NCBI GenBank assembly: GCA_021786375.1
Contig: JAJYNL010000038.1
Coordinates: 37,263 to 101,262 of the forward strand
Length of the DNA stretch: 64,000 nucleotides
Reading direction: 5' to 3'
DNA from: Actinomycetes bacterium
GTDB taxonomy: Bacteria; Actinomycetota; Acidimicrobiia; Acidimicrobiales; Acidimicrobiaceae
In this document: positions 10,723-20,933 of the stretch, piece by piece
Layout: each line of letters begins with the position of its first letter
Numbering within the stretch: position 1 is the stretch's first letter
Position numbers and translations under genes: made by a program
Notes under the pieces: generated by a model
Seen by the model: only the letters and a program-made list of their open reading frames with translations
The model's database searches: none
Told to the model about the DNA's origin: nothing

Positions 10723-11128
10723 CCCCGTTCGGGCCGCCCTCCTCAAGCCAGGACGCGGAAAGCTCCTCGTACCAGGCCGGGGGTTCCGGAGAATGGCGGG
10801 CGGCCAGATGCCCGCTGAAGCCGAAGGCCATGAGCCGCGAGCGGGCGACATCCAGCTCCTCCTCGGTGAACAGCTCCTGATACCAGGGGAAAAGAGCGTG
10901 CGACTCGATGCTCCAGGCAAGGAGGCCCATGCCCTCCAATCGCAGAAAACCCTCACTGTAATTTACCGAGTGCAAAAGCCGCTTGGCGGCACGGAGACCG
11001 CCGATCTCCTCGACGGAGCGATGGAAGTGGACGGGCCAATAACCCTCTTGGCGCAGTGCGAAGCACAGCGCAATCATGTCTTGGTGGAAGTAGCCCTCCA
11101 ACGTTTGCGCACGCGTCTTGATTGCCAT
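10715..11128 (-). CDS. Uncharacterised protein
   Basis: 137-aa ORF starting MAIKTRAQTLEGYFHQDMIALCFALRQEGYW; start ATG at 11128 preferred over 11230. Confidence 0.65.
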   Translation of the reverse strand: MAIKTRAQTLEGYFHQDMIALCFALRQEGYWPVHFHRSVEEIGGLRAAKRLLHSVNYSEGFLRLEGMGLLAWSIESHALFPWYQELFTEEELDVARSRLMAFGFSGHLAARHSPEPPAWYEELSASWLEEGGPNGAR

Positions 11129-11414
11129 CGTCGTCCTTTCCCTCAAAGGTCGGCATCCGAAGGGGCGGTTCGGTGCCGGCGAAACCTCCCTCCCAAAGTT
11201 CCCCTGGGCGACCGCCGGAGGGCCGGGCAACGAATCGCTCGATGTAGTGAGATGCCGGCCGGAAGAGGCTGCTCCGGGTATGAAAAGGGCTCAGTCGGCG
11301 CAGTTGTTCGAATCAAATGCCTATTGCCTGGTGCGTTAACCGACCTGGATCGAAGTTTCGCTACACTCTTGGCGCGAAAGGCATCGATTGAAGGCCGAGA
11401 AACACGCGCAAGGT

Positions 11415-12920
11415 TCAGGAGCCGCCCTTGCCCGGCGTGCCGCGGCGCGGGCGCAGCTCCACGACGAAGCGTCCGCGCAGCCTGGCCATCCAGACCGCGA
11501 CAGCGATCACCAGCAGGCCGGCGACGGTCATTACCAAAGGGGCCCGCGCCTGCCCAGGAAAGAAGTAGTTGACGCTCCAGGTGGCGTAAATCAGGAGCCC
11601 GACTGACCCAAAGGCGGACATCAGAACGAGCCCTGGACGCGTGCCTAAGGCGACCAGCAGGACGGAGGTCGCCACGCCGCAGGCGAGGGCAAAGGGCTCC
11701 GACTGGTTGGCGGTTATTGCCGCCGCCGCAACCAGGACCGCCCCTCCTGCGGCCTCGGCCAGACGAGGGGTGAGGACAACTCCGCGAATTCCCAGGTAGA
11801 GAAGCAAAGCACCGATCAACCAGGTCACGACGCCGGTAACGATCGCGGCCTGGTTTGCGTAATAGGAAAGATTGGCGGGCGCAGCCTCGAGCGCGCCCAC
11901 CAGGCCCACCAGGCCCAGGATCCACCCATCCGTGCGGCTGGGCAGCAGGCCGGGCGTCTCGGCCAAGACCAGCAGCGCTACAGCACTTGCAGCAAAGAAG
12001 AGCGCACCGCCACCTCGCCACCCATTAACGATGAACACGCCACCGACCACCGTGGCTGCAGCCCCCATAACCTCGGTGAATTCGAAATTGGGAGTGAGCC
12101 TGCGCAGCGCCGCAACCACGAGCGCCGCGCCCACAATCCAGAGCGCGATGCCTAGCGGTCCTTGGACGGGTTCGGCAAAGACCACGGCCGCGAGCGCGCC
12201 ACCAGCCACAAGGAGCGCGCCAAGCGAGACAACCTGTTGGATCGGGCGTTCTCTCCACCACCAGAGAAGTCCGGACTGGACCGAGATGGCAGCGGCCGTA
12301 AGCAAGGCCGTCGCCTTGGGGGAGAGATCGATCTGCTGCATGCCGAGCACGCCGAAAAAGACGCCGGTCATGGCGGAGGAAGCAAGCCAGGTGAACCAGC
12401 GGAAGCGTGCCAGCGCCGGATCCGCAGCCTCGTGAATCAGGCCTCCGGCCACCATCAGCGCCGCGGCCACCACACCGGTCAGACCCAGGCGCGTCGGCAC
12501 GGAAAACTCGGCCCAGAAGCGTGTGGTCGTCAGCGTCATCCCGATGACCACCAGGGCTCCGCCCAGATATCCCATCGCCTCGGCGGCGGCGGGGATCTTG
12601 CGAGGGCGGCCCGCTGGACGCTCCAGGGGGGCCTTTGCCCGCCTGCCCTCTTCGAAGACGATAATCGCCTCAGACTCTACGGGGGTGATCAGGCCGGCAC
12701 CAGTCCAGCGCTCGAGTTCCTCCTCGAGGTGGGGTTCACGGGCGCCAACCGTGGCGGGCACCCGCGTGGGATGACCAGTGGCGTGTTGGGCCTCGAGCGT
12801 GCGCTCTTCTGGCTCGGCAGCGCCCCGAACCGGGGAGGCGCCACGCGAGCGCACCAGCCACACCACGAGCACGACAATTACGATCACCAGGATCGGGATC
12901 CCCAGGCCAAGCAGCATCAC
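11415..12920 (-). CDS. DUF2157-like multi-pass membrane protein
   Basis: N-terminal soluble segment LEEELERWTGAGLITPVESEAIIVFEE followed by many hydrophobic TM segments, the DUF2157 architecture. Confidence 0.7.
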   Translation of the reverse strand: MMLLGLGIPILVIVIVVLVVWLVRSRGASPVRGAAEPEERTLEAQHATGHPTRVPATVGAREPHLEEELERWTGAGLITPVESEAIIVFEEGRRAKAPLERPAGRPRKIPAAAEAMGYLGGALVVIGMTLTTTRFWAEFSVPTRLGLTGVVAAALMVAGGLIHEAADPALARFRWFTWLASSAMTGVFFGVLGMQQIDLSPKATALLTAAAISVQSGLLWWWRERPIQQVVSLGALLVAGGALAAVVFAEPVQGPLGIALWIVGAALVVAALRRLTPNFEFTEVMGAAATVVGGVFIVNGWRGGGALFFAASAVALLVLAETPGLLPSRTDGWILGLVGLVGALEAAPANLSYYANQAAIVTGVVTWLIGALLLYLGIRGVVLTPRLAEAAGGAVLVAAAAITANQSEPFALACGVATSVLLVALGTRPGLVLMSAFGSVGLLIYATWSVNYFFPGQARAPLVMTVAGLLVIAVAVWMARLRGRFVVELRPRRGTPGKGGS

Positions 12921-13079
12921 ACACCTCCTTGTGCGCCCCGACGCCGCAATTATGACTCTCGACCCGAATACAGGCTAGGGAAGAACGTCACCCCGGGAAA
13001 GGCCTGCGGGACAAGGCGCGAGCATCGCCCCACAGGCCGGCTCAGGCCGTCATGCAAGGATCTTCGGCGTCTTCAGCCC

Positions 13080-14225
13080 TTAGTGGCCGGCGAGCGCTTC
13101 GGAGATCACCGATCCGACCCGGTCCAGCTCAACCAAGAAGCCGTCGTGGCCCACCTCGCTTTCGATCACCCGCGCCGGCCGGCCGCCTGGCAGCAAGGCG
13201 GCAAGCTGGTGCTGTTGAACAAGCGGGTAAAGGCGATCCGAGGAGATGCCGACCACGGTCGTCTCCGCCTCGACCGTCGACAATGCCGCTCGAATGCCGC
13301 CCCGGCCGCGCCCGACATCATGGTGGTTCATGGCGGTGCTGAGGCCTATGTAGGAGTTGGGGTCAAAGCGTCGCGCCAGCTTGGTCCCGTGATGGTGCAG
13401 ATAGGACTCGATGGCGTAGCGGCCACCGGCCATCGGATCCTCGCCGGCCTGGTTGGAGCGGCCGAAGCGCCTCTCCATCTCCTCCGCGCTGCGATAGCTC
13501 AGCTGCCCGATGCCCCGGGCTATGGCCATGCCTTCCCAGGGTCCCTCGCTCAGCCCGTAGTAGTCGCCGCCGGCGAAGTTGGGATCGAGGCGGATGGCTC
13601 GCGACTGCAGCGTGCAGAGCGCGATCTGTTCCGCGGAGGAGGCCGCCCCCACGGCCAGGAAGACCGCGTGCTCGAGTCGGGAGGGATGGGAGACGGCCCA
13701 CTCGAGGGCACGCATTCCCCCCATGGAGCCGCCGATAACGGCGGCCCAGGTGTCAATGCCCATGGCCTGGGCAAACCGCCGTTCCACCGCCACTTGGTCT
13801 CGAACGGTTATGGACGGGAACCTGGAGCCATACGGACGTCCGTCCGGCGCAATGGATGACGGCCCCGTCGTACCCCTGCAGCCGCCCAGCACGTTGGGGC
13901 AGACCACGAACCAGCGATTGGTGTCGATGGCCGCACCCGGGCCGATCAGGCCCTCCCACCATCCGGCGGTTCGGTCCTGCTCACCCTCACCGGCAGCGGC
14001 GTGCGAATCCCCGGTCAGGGCGTGAAGCACCAGCACGGCGTTCCCGCCCGATGGGTCCAGCCGTCCCCACGTCTCGAAAGCGACATCCACCGGCCCGAGC
14101 GCGATCCCGGACTCGGTAACGAACTCACCTTCGTCAAAAGCGCGCAGGAAGCGGCGACCGTCCGACGGGTCGCCGCTCTCCCAGGCTTGCGCCGTTTGAG
14201 TTGTTTCAGTCACCCTTGGCGGCAC
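13080..14225 (-). CDS. metX: Homoserine O-acetyltransferase
   Basis: ALTGDSHAAG-like segment, nucleophile motif AAVIGGSMGGMRALEWAVSHP, NVLGGCRGTTGPSS; adjacent to metY. Confidence 0.93.
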   Translation of the reverse strand: MPPRVTETTQTAQAWESGDPSDGRRFLRAFDEGEFVTESGIALGPVDVAFETWGRLDPSGGNAVLVLHALTGDSHAAAGEGEQDRTAGWWEGLIGPGAAIDTNRWFVVCPNVLGGCRGTTGPSSIAPDGRPYGSRFPSITVRDQVAVERRFAQAMGIDTWAAVIGGSMGGMRALEWAVSHPSRLEHAVFLAVGAASSAEQIALCTLQSRAIRLDPNFAGGDYYGLSEGPWEGMAIARGIGQLSYRSAEEMERRFGRSNQAGEDPMAGGRYAIESYLHHHGTKLARRFDPNSYIGLSTAMNHHDVGRGRGGIRAALSTVEAETTVVGISSDRLYPLVQQHQLAALLPGGRPARVIESEVGHDGFLVELDRVGSVISEALAGH

Positions 14226-15504
14226 GGAAACCGGCCTCCAAGTCGCCCAAGATATCGTCGATTGTCTCCAAACCGATCGATAGTCTGATCAGATCGGGAG
14301 TCACCCCCGTCGTACGCTGGTCCTCCTCGGAAAGCTGAGCATGGGTGGTGGAGGCAGGATGTATTGCCAGGCTGCGGACATCCCCGATATTCGCCAGGTG
14401 ACTGAAAAGCTCCAGGCCCTCGATGAAGCGCCGGCCCGCGTCCGCCCCACCCTTGATGCCAAAGGCGAGAATCGCGCCGGCTCCACGCGGCAGATAGCGC
14501 TGCTGGCGGGAATGCCAAGGGCTTGACGCGAGGCCGGAGTAGGAGACCCAGGCCACCTCGTCGCGGCTCTCCAGCCACTCGGCGACCGCCTGGGCGTTCT
14601 GTACGTGGCGCTCCATACGCAGCGAGAGCGTCTCCACCCCCTGCAGGAAGAGGAAGGAGTTGAAGGGGGTCGTGCTCGCACCGATGTCGCGCATGTACTG
14701 CAGGCGCGCCTTCAACACGAAGCGTGTCGCAAAAAGCGGCTCGGGGAGCTGGGAGAAGACCAAGCCGTGATAGCTGGGGTCCGGCTCGGTAAAGCCGGGG
14801 AAGCGACCGCTTCCCTCGTAGTCGAAACCACCCCCATCCACGATTATCCCCCCGATCGACGTCCCATGGCCGCCGATGAACTTGGTCGCGGAGTGGATCA
14901 CTATGTCCACGCCATGCCGCAGAGGCTGGGCGAGGAAGGGGGTTGCCAGGGTGTTGTCGATCACCAGCGGGATGCCGTGCGAGTGGGCGATGGCGGATAC
15001 GGCCTCGAAATCCAGGATGTCGCCCTTGGGATTTCCTATCGTCTCGGCGTAGAACGCCTTCGTCTCGGGACGTATCGCCGACTCCCAGGCCGACAGATCA
15101 TCCGGGTCGTCGATGAAGGTGGCCGTGATGCCCAACTTTGGCAGGGTGTTACGAAGCAGGTTGTAGGTCCCCCCGTAAAGGGACGCCGCTGCGACGATGT
15201 GCCCGCCGCCCTCGGCGAGATTGAGGAAGGTCAGCGTCTCGGCCGCCTGGCCGCTCGAGGTCGCCAGCGCCGCGACCCCTCCCTCGAGCGCGGTGATACG
15301 CTCCTCGAAGACCGCCTGGGTCGGATTCATGATCCGGGAGTAGATGTTGCCCGGCTCCGAGAGGTCGAACAAGGCGGCCGCATGCGCCGTGTCGCGGAAC
15401 GAAAAGCTGGAAGTCTGGTAAATCGGAGTCGCACGCGCACCCGTGGTCGGGTCCGGAGCGGCACCGGCGTGAATCTGTCGTGTCTCGAATCCCCAATGGG
15501 ACAT
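14206..15504 (-). CDS. metY: O-acetylhomoserine aminocarboxypropyltransferase (sulfhydrylase), PLP-dependent
   Basis: MSHWGFETRQIHAGAAPDPTTGARATPIYQTSSF; PLP lysine region HSATKFIGGHGTSIGG; RBS AGGAG upstream of ATG 15504. Confidence 0.93.
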   Translation of the reverse strand: MSHWGFETRQIHAGAAPDPTTGARATPIYQTSSFSFRDTAHAAALFDLSEPGNIYSRIMNPTQAVFEERITALEGGVAALATSSGQAAETLTFLNLAEGGGHIVAAASLYGGTYNLLRNTLPKLGITATFIDDPDDLSAWESAIRPETKAFYAETIGNPKGDILDFEAVSAIAHSHGIPLVIDNTLATPFLAQPLRHGVDIVIHSATKFIGGHGTSIGGIIVDGGGFDYEGSGRFPGFTEPDPSYHGLVFSQLPEPLFATRFVLKARLQYMRDIGASTTPFNSFLFLQGVETLSLRMERHVQNAQAVAEWLESRDEVAWVSYSGLASSPWHSRQQRYLPRGAGAILAFGIKGGADAGRRFIEGLELFSHLANIGDVRSLAIHPASTTHAQLSEEDQRTTGVTPDLIRLSIGLETIDDILGDLEAGFRAAKGD

Positions 15505-15732
15505 TTGTCTCTCCTGCGTTGAAGTGTCGGCCATCGGCCGAATGAAGGCGGCTGACCGCCTTCGAAACGGTTGCTGAATGCGTGAAGCCGCATGCGCGGA
15601 CGGCATGCCCACCCGGCCCGGAGCATCAAGGCTCAAACGGGCACGGAATCACTTGATTTGCGTCAGCCAGACATTCGCGCCATCGGTCCTCCCTCAAGGT
15701 ACGAGGGACACCGGCACCGACGCGCCGAGAGT

Positions 15733-15845
15733 CCCGCCTTGCCCACCGGTTACGGCGGGCCAGCTCTTCCTCCGGGGGCACCGTCTTGCGGGAGCGGTTG
15801 CCGGCTCGCCATGCCGGAGGGCTTAGGGCGAGCATCTTGAGCCAA
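15733..15845 (-). ncRNA. SAM-I/SAM-IV clan riboswitch aptamer upstream of metY
   Basis: Minus-strand RNA UUGGCUC AAGAUGCUCGCC CUAAGCCCUCCGGCAU GGCGAGC CGGCAACC GCUCCCGCAAGACGGUGCC CCCGGAGGAA GAGCUGG CCCGCC...GGCGGG. P1 UUGGCUC/GAGCUGG, P2 GCUCGCC/GGCGAGC, conserved CCGGCAACC, pseudoknot CCUCCGG/CCGGAGG, 3' hairpin CCCGCC/GGCGGG. Confidence 0.82.
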
Positions 15846-15854
15846 GAAACATAT

Positions 15855-15904
15855 TAGCGGGATTGGTCTCGATTCGTCACTTCGAATCGGAACCAATCCC
15901 GCTA
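15855..15904 (-). terminator. Intrinsic terminator of the DEAD-box helicase gene
   Basis: Long inverted repeat TAGCGGGATTGGT-CTCGATTCG-TCACTT-CGAATCGGA-ACCAATCCCGCTA, followed on the minus strand by ATATGTTTCTT. Confidence 0.75.
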
Positions 15905-15954
15905 GCGGCTTTGGGGGCTCGAAGCGGCCCATGCCGCTTCGAGGAGTTACCTGA

Positions 15955-17232
15955 TCAGTATCGCTTGGAGCGGCCGGCTGCAGCTCGTGGGCGGCCCCGG
16001 TAGCCCTTCCTGGCCGCGCCACGCTGGATGCCGAACTCCGACCTCTCAGTGCGCACCGCGATCTCGACGGGCTCTGACGAGCACTCCTCCCCGCGGGAGA
16101 TTCCGGCCAGACCCGGATCAGCCAGGGCAACCTGTACGATTCCGGTCTCCAGGCCAACCACCTGCTGCAGCCGAACCACTTCGCGAACCTGGTGGCGCGG
16201 AACCAGCGAGGCAACCACGCCCTCGGCGCCACCGCGGGCGGTACGGCCCGAGCGATGCACGTAGGCCTTGTGATCTTCCGGCAGGTCGTAATGGACGACC
16301 AGATCCAGGCCGGTGACGTCCAGCCCACGGGCGGCAACGTCGGTGGCCACCAGAACAGATGTCCGGCCGGTGGAGAACTTGCGCAGCGCACGCTCGCGCG
16401 CAGCCTGGCGCAAACCTCCGTAGAAGGCCTCGGCCGCCACCCCGCGATCACGCAGGCGTTCGGCAACCCGATCGGCGCCTTCGCGAGTACGGACAAAGAC
16501 GAGCGTGCGCTCGGCTCCGGAGGACATCCTCTCGACGTAGTCGAGACGCTCGGACGGATCCACCAGGAAGAAGTGATGGGTCATGGCGGCAACCGTGGGC
16601 TGCTCCCCCTGTACCTCGTGGGTGACGGGATCGTTCATGTGCCTGCGCACCAGCACCGCAACGTCGGCGTCGAGCGTCGCCGAAAAGAGCATCGTCTGAC
16701 GATCGGGGCCCGCTCCCGCCAGGATCTTGTTCACCTGCGGGACGAATCCCATGTCGGCCATACGGTCGGCCTCGTCGATCACGACATGCGCCAGATCGGA
16801 CAGATCGATCAAGCGCCGCTCCATCAGGTCTATCATGCGCCCAGGTGTGGCAACGGCGATGTCTATGCCGCGTCTGAGGCTCTTTACCTGGCGATCCATC
16901 GAAGAGCCACCGTAGAACACGTCTACCCGGGCCTCCTTGCCACCGGCCTCGCCGAGGACCTCGGCGACCTGCATGGCGAGCTCACGGGTAGGCACCAGCA
17001 CCAGCGCCGTGGGGCGGGAGGGCTTGGCGCGGCGCACGTTCTGCAGGAGCGGCAAACCGAAGGCGAGCGTCTTGCCCGAGCCGGTTCCCGCTTTACCGCA
17101 GATGTCCCGGCCTGCCAGGCCGTCGGCCAGGGTAATGGCCTGAATCGGTGTCGGAGTTGTGATTCCATGTGCCGCCAAATTGCGGCATAGGTTGGCCTCA
17201 ACGCCCAGAAGGGCGAATCCAGAATTAGACAA
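15955..17232 (-). CDS. DEAD/DEAH-box RNA helicase
   Basis: GKAGTGSGKTLAFGLPLL, VIDEADRMADMGF, FSATLD, VATDVAARGLDV, HRSGRTARGG. Start chosen as TTG 17232 (LSNSGFALLGV); ORF track extends to 17346. Confidence 0.9.
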   Translation of the reverse strand: MSNSGFALLGVEANLCRNLAAHGITTPTPIQAITLADGLAGRDICGKAGTGSGKTLAFGLPLLQNVRRAKPSRPTALVLVPTRELAMQVAEVLGEAGGKEARVDVFYGGSSMDRQVKSLRRGIDIAVATPGRMIDLMERRLIDLSDLAHVVIDEADRMADMGFVPQVNKILAGAGPDRQTMLFSATLDADVAVLVRRHMNDPVTHEVQGEQPTVAAMTHHFFLVDPSERLDYVERMSSGAERTLVFVRTREGADRVAERLRDRGVAAEAFYGGLRQAARERALRKFSTGRTSVLVATDVAARGLDVTGLDLVVHYDLPEDHKAYVHRSGRTARGGAEGVVASLVPRHQVREVVRLQQVVGLETGIVQVALADPGLAGISRGEECSSEPVEIAVRTERSEFGIQRGAARKGYRGRPRAAAGRSKRY

Positions 17233-17386
17233 AGTTATGTTTCCTTGCACTCGGGCTGATGTTTGCGGGCGAACCCTCAGGTCTCCCGGGCTCGACGTAC
17301 AAGGAGTTGGAAGGTTTTCTGCGAACCAGACGGCCGCAGGCGCCATAAAACACTCTAGTCGGAGTGGGTTCGAATCGCGGCGTGGC

Positions 17387-18580
17387 TCAGATGAACAGGG
17401 CGAGCTGCCCGGCGGTTATCACCCAGATGAGAACCAGAGGAGACCAGCGGGCCAGGTTCAGGCGCGGTGCCTTGAACAGGACAAGCCAGGAAAGCAGCCA
17501 AAGCTGGTCGATACTTCGCAGGTCCGCGTCACCCGTCCACTCCCCCCCGGCCAGGCTGACCATGAGGATAAGCGTGACTACCAGGGAAATCTTTACCCAG
17601 ATTGGGGCGGCGGAGCGGCGGAGCAGCACCAGGGCGGCCACGACGACGATGGTGAGGCCCGCAAACTGGATGAACCAAAGCACGTTCCCTGTGTTCGGAG
17701 CCGACGTGAGGCGAGTGACGATTCCCGAGATCAGCTGACCGAAGGGAACCCCCAGGTTGGATTCGGCAAAACCCGTCAGGACAAAGTGGCCGGCCTGGGA
17801 ACGTACCACCTCTTGCCAGGCAAAGAAGGCGACCGTGGGCACGGCCGCGGCAAGAAAGAGGCCGCGAGGAGACTCTTCCCAACGGCCGCGCAGCACGCCG
17901 ATCAGCCAGGCTATTCCGACCGCCATCACCACGATGGTGCCTGTCTCGCGAGTGAGCACCGACACTCCCAGCACGAGGGCGGCGGGCAGGTACCGCCTGC
18001 GATCGAGCAGGTAGAGCCCGAGCATCAAGGTGAAGCCGGCCAGCGGCTCGGTGAGGTCCCGGCCAAGGCTGAGCGCGTACCCGGGATAGAGCGCGACCAG
18101 CAGGCCGAAGAGAGGATGCTTTCCCGAGGTGACGGCAAAGCTGGCGAGTACCCAGGCCAGTCCCGCCAATGCAGCCAGGTTCACAAGCGGCAGCACAAAC
18201 AAAAGCAGGTGAGGTGAGCCGACAGAAAGAATCCATGAGACAAGCGGATAAACGATCCGCTGCATCCTGAAGACGCTATCGAAGGTCACCCCGAGCGCGT
18301 GATGGGCGAAGTCGAAGGGCGCCATCGCCATGCGGAAGTAGAACTGACCGTCGTAGCCCGTGCCCGGAATGACCGGAATGTGCACCGGTACCTGAGAAGC
18401 CGTGACAAAGACGCTCCCCGCCACCACCAGTGCACCCAGATCACCATGTGCGGCCAGAATGATGCGGCCGATCAGGTAGAGGAGATAGAGAACCGCCGCC
18501 GCAAGGCTGACTCGCCGCGGCTTCCAGCTTTCGGTCGCGCTGATCACGCGCGCCGCAGCGTTGGTCGTCTTCTCCTTCAT
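17387..18580 (-). CDS. Multi-pass membrane protein, glycosyltransferase/mannosyltransferase-like
   Basis: Hydrophobic TM-rich ORF with YPGYALSLGRDLTEPLAGFTLMLGLYLLDRRRYLPAALVLGVSVLTRETG, similar in layout to GT-C type membrane proteins. Confidence 0.6.
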   Translation of the reverse strand: MKEKTTNAAARVISATESWKPRRVSLAAAVLYLLYLIGRIILAAHGDLGALVVAGSVFVTASQVPVHIPVIPGTGYDGQFYFRMAMAPFDFAHHALGVTFDSVFRMQRIVYPLVSWILSVGSPHLLLFVLPLVNLAALAGLAWVLASFAVTSGKHPLFGLLVALYPGYALSLGRDLTEPLAGFTLMLGLYLLDRRRYLPAALVLGVSVLTRETGTIVVMAVGIAWLIGVLRGRWEESPRGLFLAAAVPTVAFFAWQEVVRSQAGHFVLTGFAESNLGVPFGQLISGIVTRLTSAPNTGNVLWFIQFAGLTIVVVAALVLLRRSAAPIWVKISLVVTLILMVSLAGGEWTGDADLRSIDQLWLLSWLVLFKAPRLNLARWSPLVLIWVITAGQLALFI

Positions 18581-18618
18581 GGTTCCTTTTACAGGTAACG
18601 CCTCCAAACAGGCACTCG

Positions 18619-20028
18619 TTACTCACGCCCCGCGGCTGCGGAAACCAGGTGGGCCACGGCGACCGATACGCCGACGGCGGCGGGAATGCGCAGGGACTCA
18701 TCGGGCCCGTGCGCGTTCGAACCGGGGCCCAAAACCCCGGTTGCGACAAACTGGGCGTTAGGGAAGCGGGCCCCCAGCGTGGCCAGGAAGGGAATTGACC
18801 CGCCCTCGCCGCAGTACCCCGCCGGCCGCCCGAAGCCATCGCGCGACCCCTGGTCCAGCGCGTCGGCAAGCCAGCCGCCGGGCTCCGGCGCCACCCAACC
18901 CTGAGCGGGAGCCTCGGCCTCGACGGTCACTCTCGCGCCGTAGGGAGGGTCGGCGGACAACAACTCCACCAGCGCGCGCTGCGCCGCGGGCGCATCCACG
19001 CTGGGAGGCAGACGGAGGGAGATCTTCCCCTTTGTGCGTGCGCGCAGCACATTGCCGCCCGAGGGGATATCAGGGACTCCCTCGATGCCGGTAAAGGCGA
19101 GGCTCGGGCGCCAGGTCTGGGCCAGAAGCCTCTCGGCGCCGCTTGCCCCCATCAGTTGCATCCCCTCCACCAGGGGGAAGGCCTGCGCCAGCGGGTCGTC
19201 CAGCTCTCGATCGAGGGCCTCCGCCTGCCGGCGATGGAACTCCGGGATCTCGGCATTCAGGAATGCGGGGAGTACCGCGCCGGTGGCGGAATCCTCCACC
19301 CTCTCCAGCAGCGAGCGCAATATCCGAAACGAACTCGGGACGACCCCTCCCGCGGAGCCGGAATGCACTCCATACTCAAGGACCTCGACGTCGATCGTGA
19401 CCACCAGGTTGCCCCTCAACGAAGTCGTCACCCACAGGCGCTCGAAGTCCAGGCCTCCGGAATCGAGGCAAACGACGAGTCCTACCTCGCCCAGCCAGGG
19501 GGCAAGCGCCTCCACATGAGCATCAAGGTCGGGGCTACCGCTCTCCTCGCTGGCTTCGATGAGGACCACGCAGCGCGGGCTGGGAATCCCGCGCTCGTGC
19601 AGTTCGGCCACACCGGTTAGGGCAGCGAATAGGGCATAGCCGTCGTCGGCAACCCCCCGGCCAAAAATCGAATCTCCGGCGACCACTGCCACGAAGGGGT
19701 CGGAGCCGTTCGCCCAGGGCGCGGAAGCGGGCTGTTTGTCCATATGCCCGTACATGAGAACGGTGCCGGTGCCGCCGTGGGCGGCAGGGATCTCCACCAC
19801 CAGGGCCGGCGTGATGCCCTCGATGCGCGAGACACTCACGGTGATGCCAGGGATCGGGCATGCCTCGGCCCACGCGGCCAGGTGGGCCATGGCCCTATCG
19901 ATCTCCCCGTGGACGGCCCACTCGGGGTCGAACGCCGGCGAGAGGCTCTTGATGGAGACGTATTCGGCCAAAGCCGGTAGGGCGTGAGTGCGAAAGCTGT
20001 CGTTAACCGCGTCAAAGAAGGATTCCAC
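18619..20028 (-). CDS. M20/M25/M40 family metallopeptidase (dipeptidase-like)
   Basis: VLMYGHMDKQP metal-binding motif, GRGVADDGYALFAALTGV, LIEASEESGSPDLDAH; start GTG 20028 preferred. Confidence 0.9.
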   Translation of the reverse strand: MESFFDAVNDSFRTHALPALAEYVSIKSLSPAFDPEWAVHGEIDRAMAHLAAWAEACPIPGITVSVSRIEGITPALVVEIPAAHGGTGTVLMYGHMDKQPASAPWANGSDPFVAVVAGDSIFGRGVADDGYALFAALTGVAELHERGIPSPRCVVLIEASEESGSPDLDAHVEALAPWLGEVGLVVCLDSGGLDFERLWVTTSLRGNLVVTIDVEVLEYGVHSGSAGGVVPSSFRILRSLLERVEDSATGAVLPAFLNAEIPEFHRRQAEALDRELDDPLAQAFPLVEGMQLMGASGAERLLAQTWRPSLAFTGIEGVPDIPSGGNVLRARTKGKISLRLPPSVDAPAAQRALVELLSADPPYGARVTVEAEAPAQGWVAPEPGGWLADALDQGSRDGFGRPAGYCGEGGSIPFLATLGARFPNAQFVATGVLGPGSNAHGPDESLRIPAAVGVSVAVAHLVSAAAGRE

Positions 20029-20150
20029 GCCCTCCAAAGATAGCCCTTGTGGCGCTGGGGATGGCGCCGCAGGGCGCGCGCACGGGATAGGTGGCGGCTG
20101 AGTTAGGGTTCCGTTGGTGAGCCGGAAGAGCCGGCAGCGAGGAGGACCCA

Positions 20151-20933
20151 ATGCCCGGAGTGGCACTCGTGACCGGCGCGGGGAGCCCGGGGGGGATCGG
20201 GATTGCGACCGCCAGGGCGCTGGGGGAGGCGGGTCACCGCCTGGCCATCGTCTCCACCACCACGCGCATCCATGATCGCGCCCACCAACTGCGCGAACTC
20301 GGCATTGACGCCCAGGGGTTCGTAGCGGACCTCACCGACGAGCGTGCCGTGGACCGACTTTTCACGGAGTTGGAAGCGATCCTGGGCATGCCGGAGGTAG
20401 TGGTCAACAACGCCGGAATGGGCTCCATAACCAACCCCGAGTCCTACGAATTGGCCGTCGTGACCACGCCTGCGGCCTGGCGTCACGCATTGGAGACCAA
20501 CGTGACCACAGCCTTCTTGGTTACGCGGCGTGCACTCCCCTCCATGATCGCTCACCACTGGGGTCGAATTGTCAACGTCGCCTCCACCACCGGCGTCGTG
20601 CAGGTGAACCCGGGCGAGGTCGGGTATGCGGCGGGAAAGGCGGCCATGGTTGGCCTGACCAAGGCGGTTGCCCTCGAAAACGCACGTCACGGGATCACCT
20701 GCAATGCCTTGGCCCCGGGCTGGATAGCCAGCCTGGCCCAGACGGAGGAGGAGAGGCGGCACGGCCTCGCGTCGCCAATGGGCCGCTCCGGCACACCGGA
20801 GGAGGTGGCAGCGGCGGCCGCATTCCTGGCCTCTGAGCAGGCGTCTTTCATCACCGGTCACACTCTGGTCGTCGACGGAGGAAACCGCCTCATGGAAGGC
20901 CTGTCGGGCTACGAGTTCTGGAGGAACGAATGA
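20151..20933 (+). CDS. SDR family oxidoreductase
   Basis: VTGAGSPGGIGIATARAL, NNAGMGS, catalytic YAAGKAAMVGLTKAVA, ITGHTLVVDGG. Confidence 0.93.
   Translation: MPGVALVTGAGSPGGIGIATARALGEAGHRLAIVSTTTRIHDRAHQLRELGIDAQGFVADLTDERAVDRLFTELEAILGMPEVVVNNAGMGSITNPESYELAVVTTPAAWRHALETNVTTAFLVTRRALPSMIAHHWGRIVNVASTTGVVQVNPGEVGYAAGKAAMVGLTKAVALENARHGITCNALAPGWIASLAQTEEERRHGLASPMGRSGTPEEVAAAAAFLASEQASFITGHTLVVDGGNRLMEGLSGYEFWRNE

Noticed and set aside
12162-13859. 565-aa plus-strand ORF opposite DUF2157 and metX
   Set aside because: Low-complexity shadow ORF spanning two genuine antisense genes and their intergenic gap
17360-17390. tRNA-like T-loop string GGGTTCGAATC
   Set aside because: Flanking bases do not form a T stem and no acceptor, D or anticodon arms could be found around it
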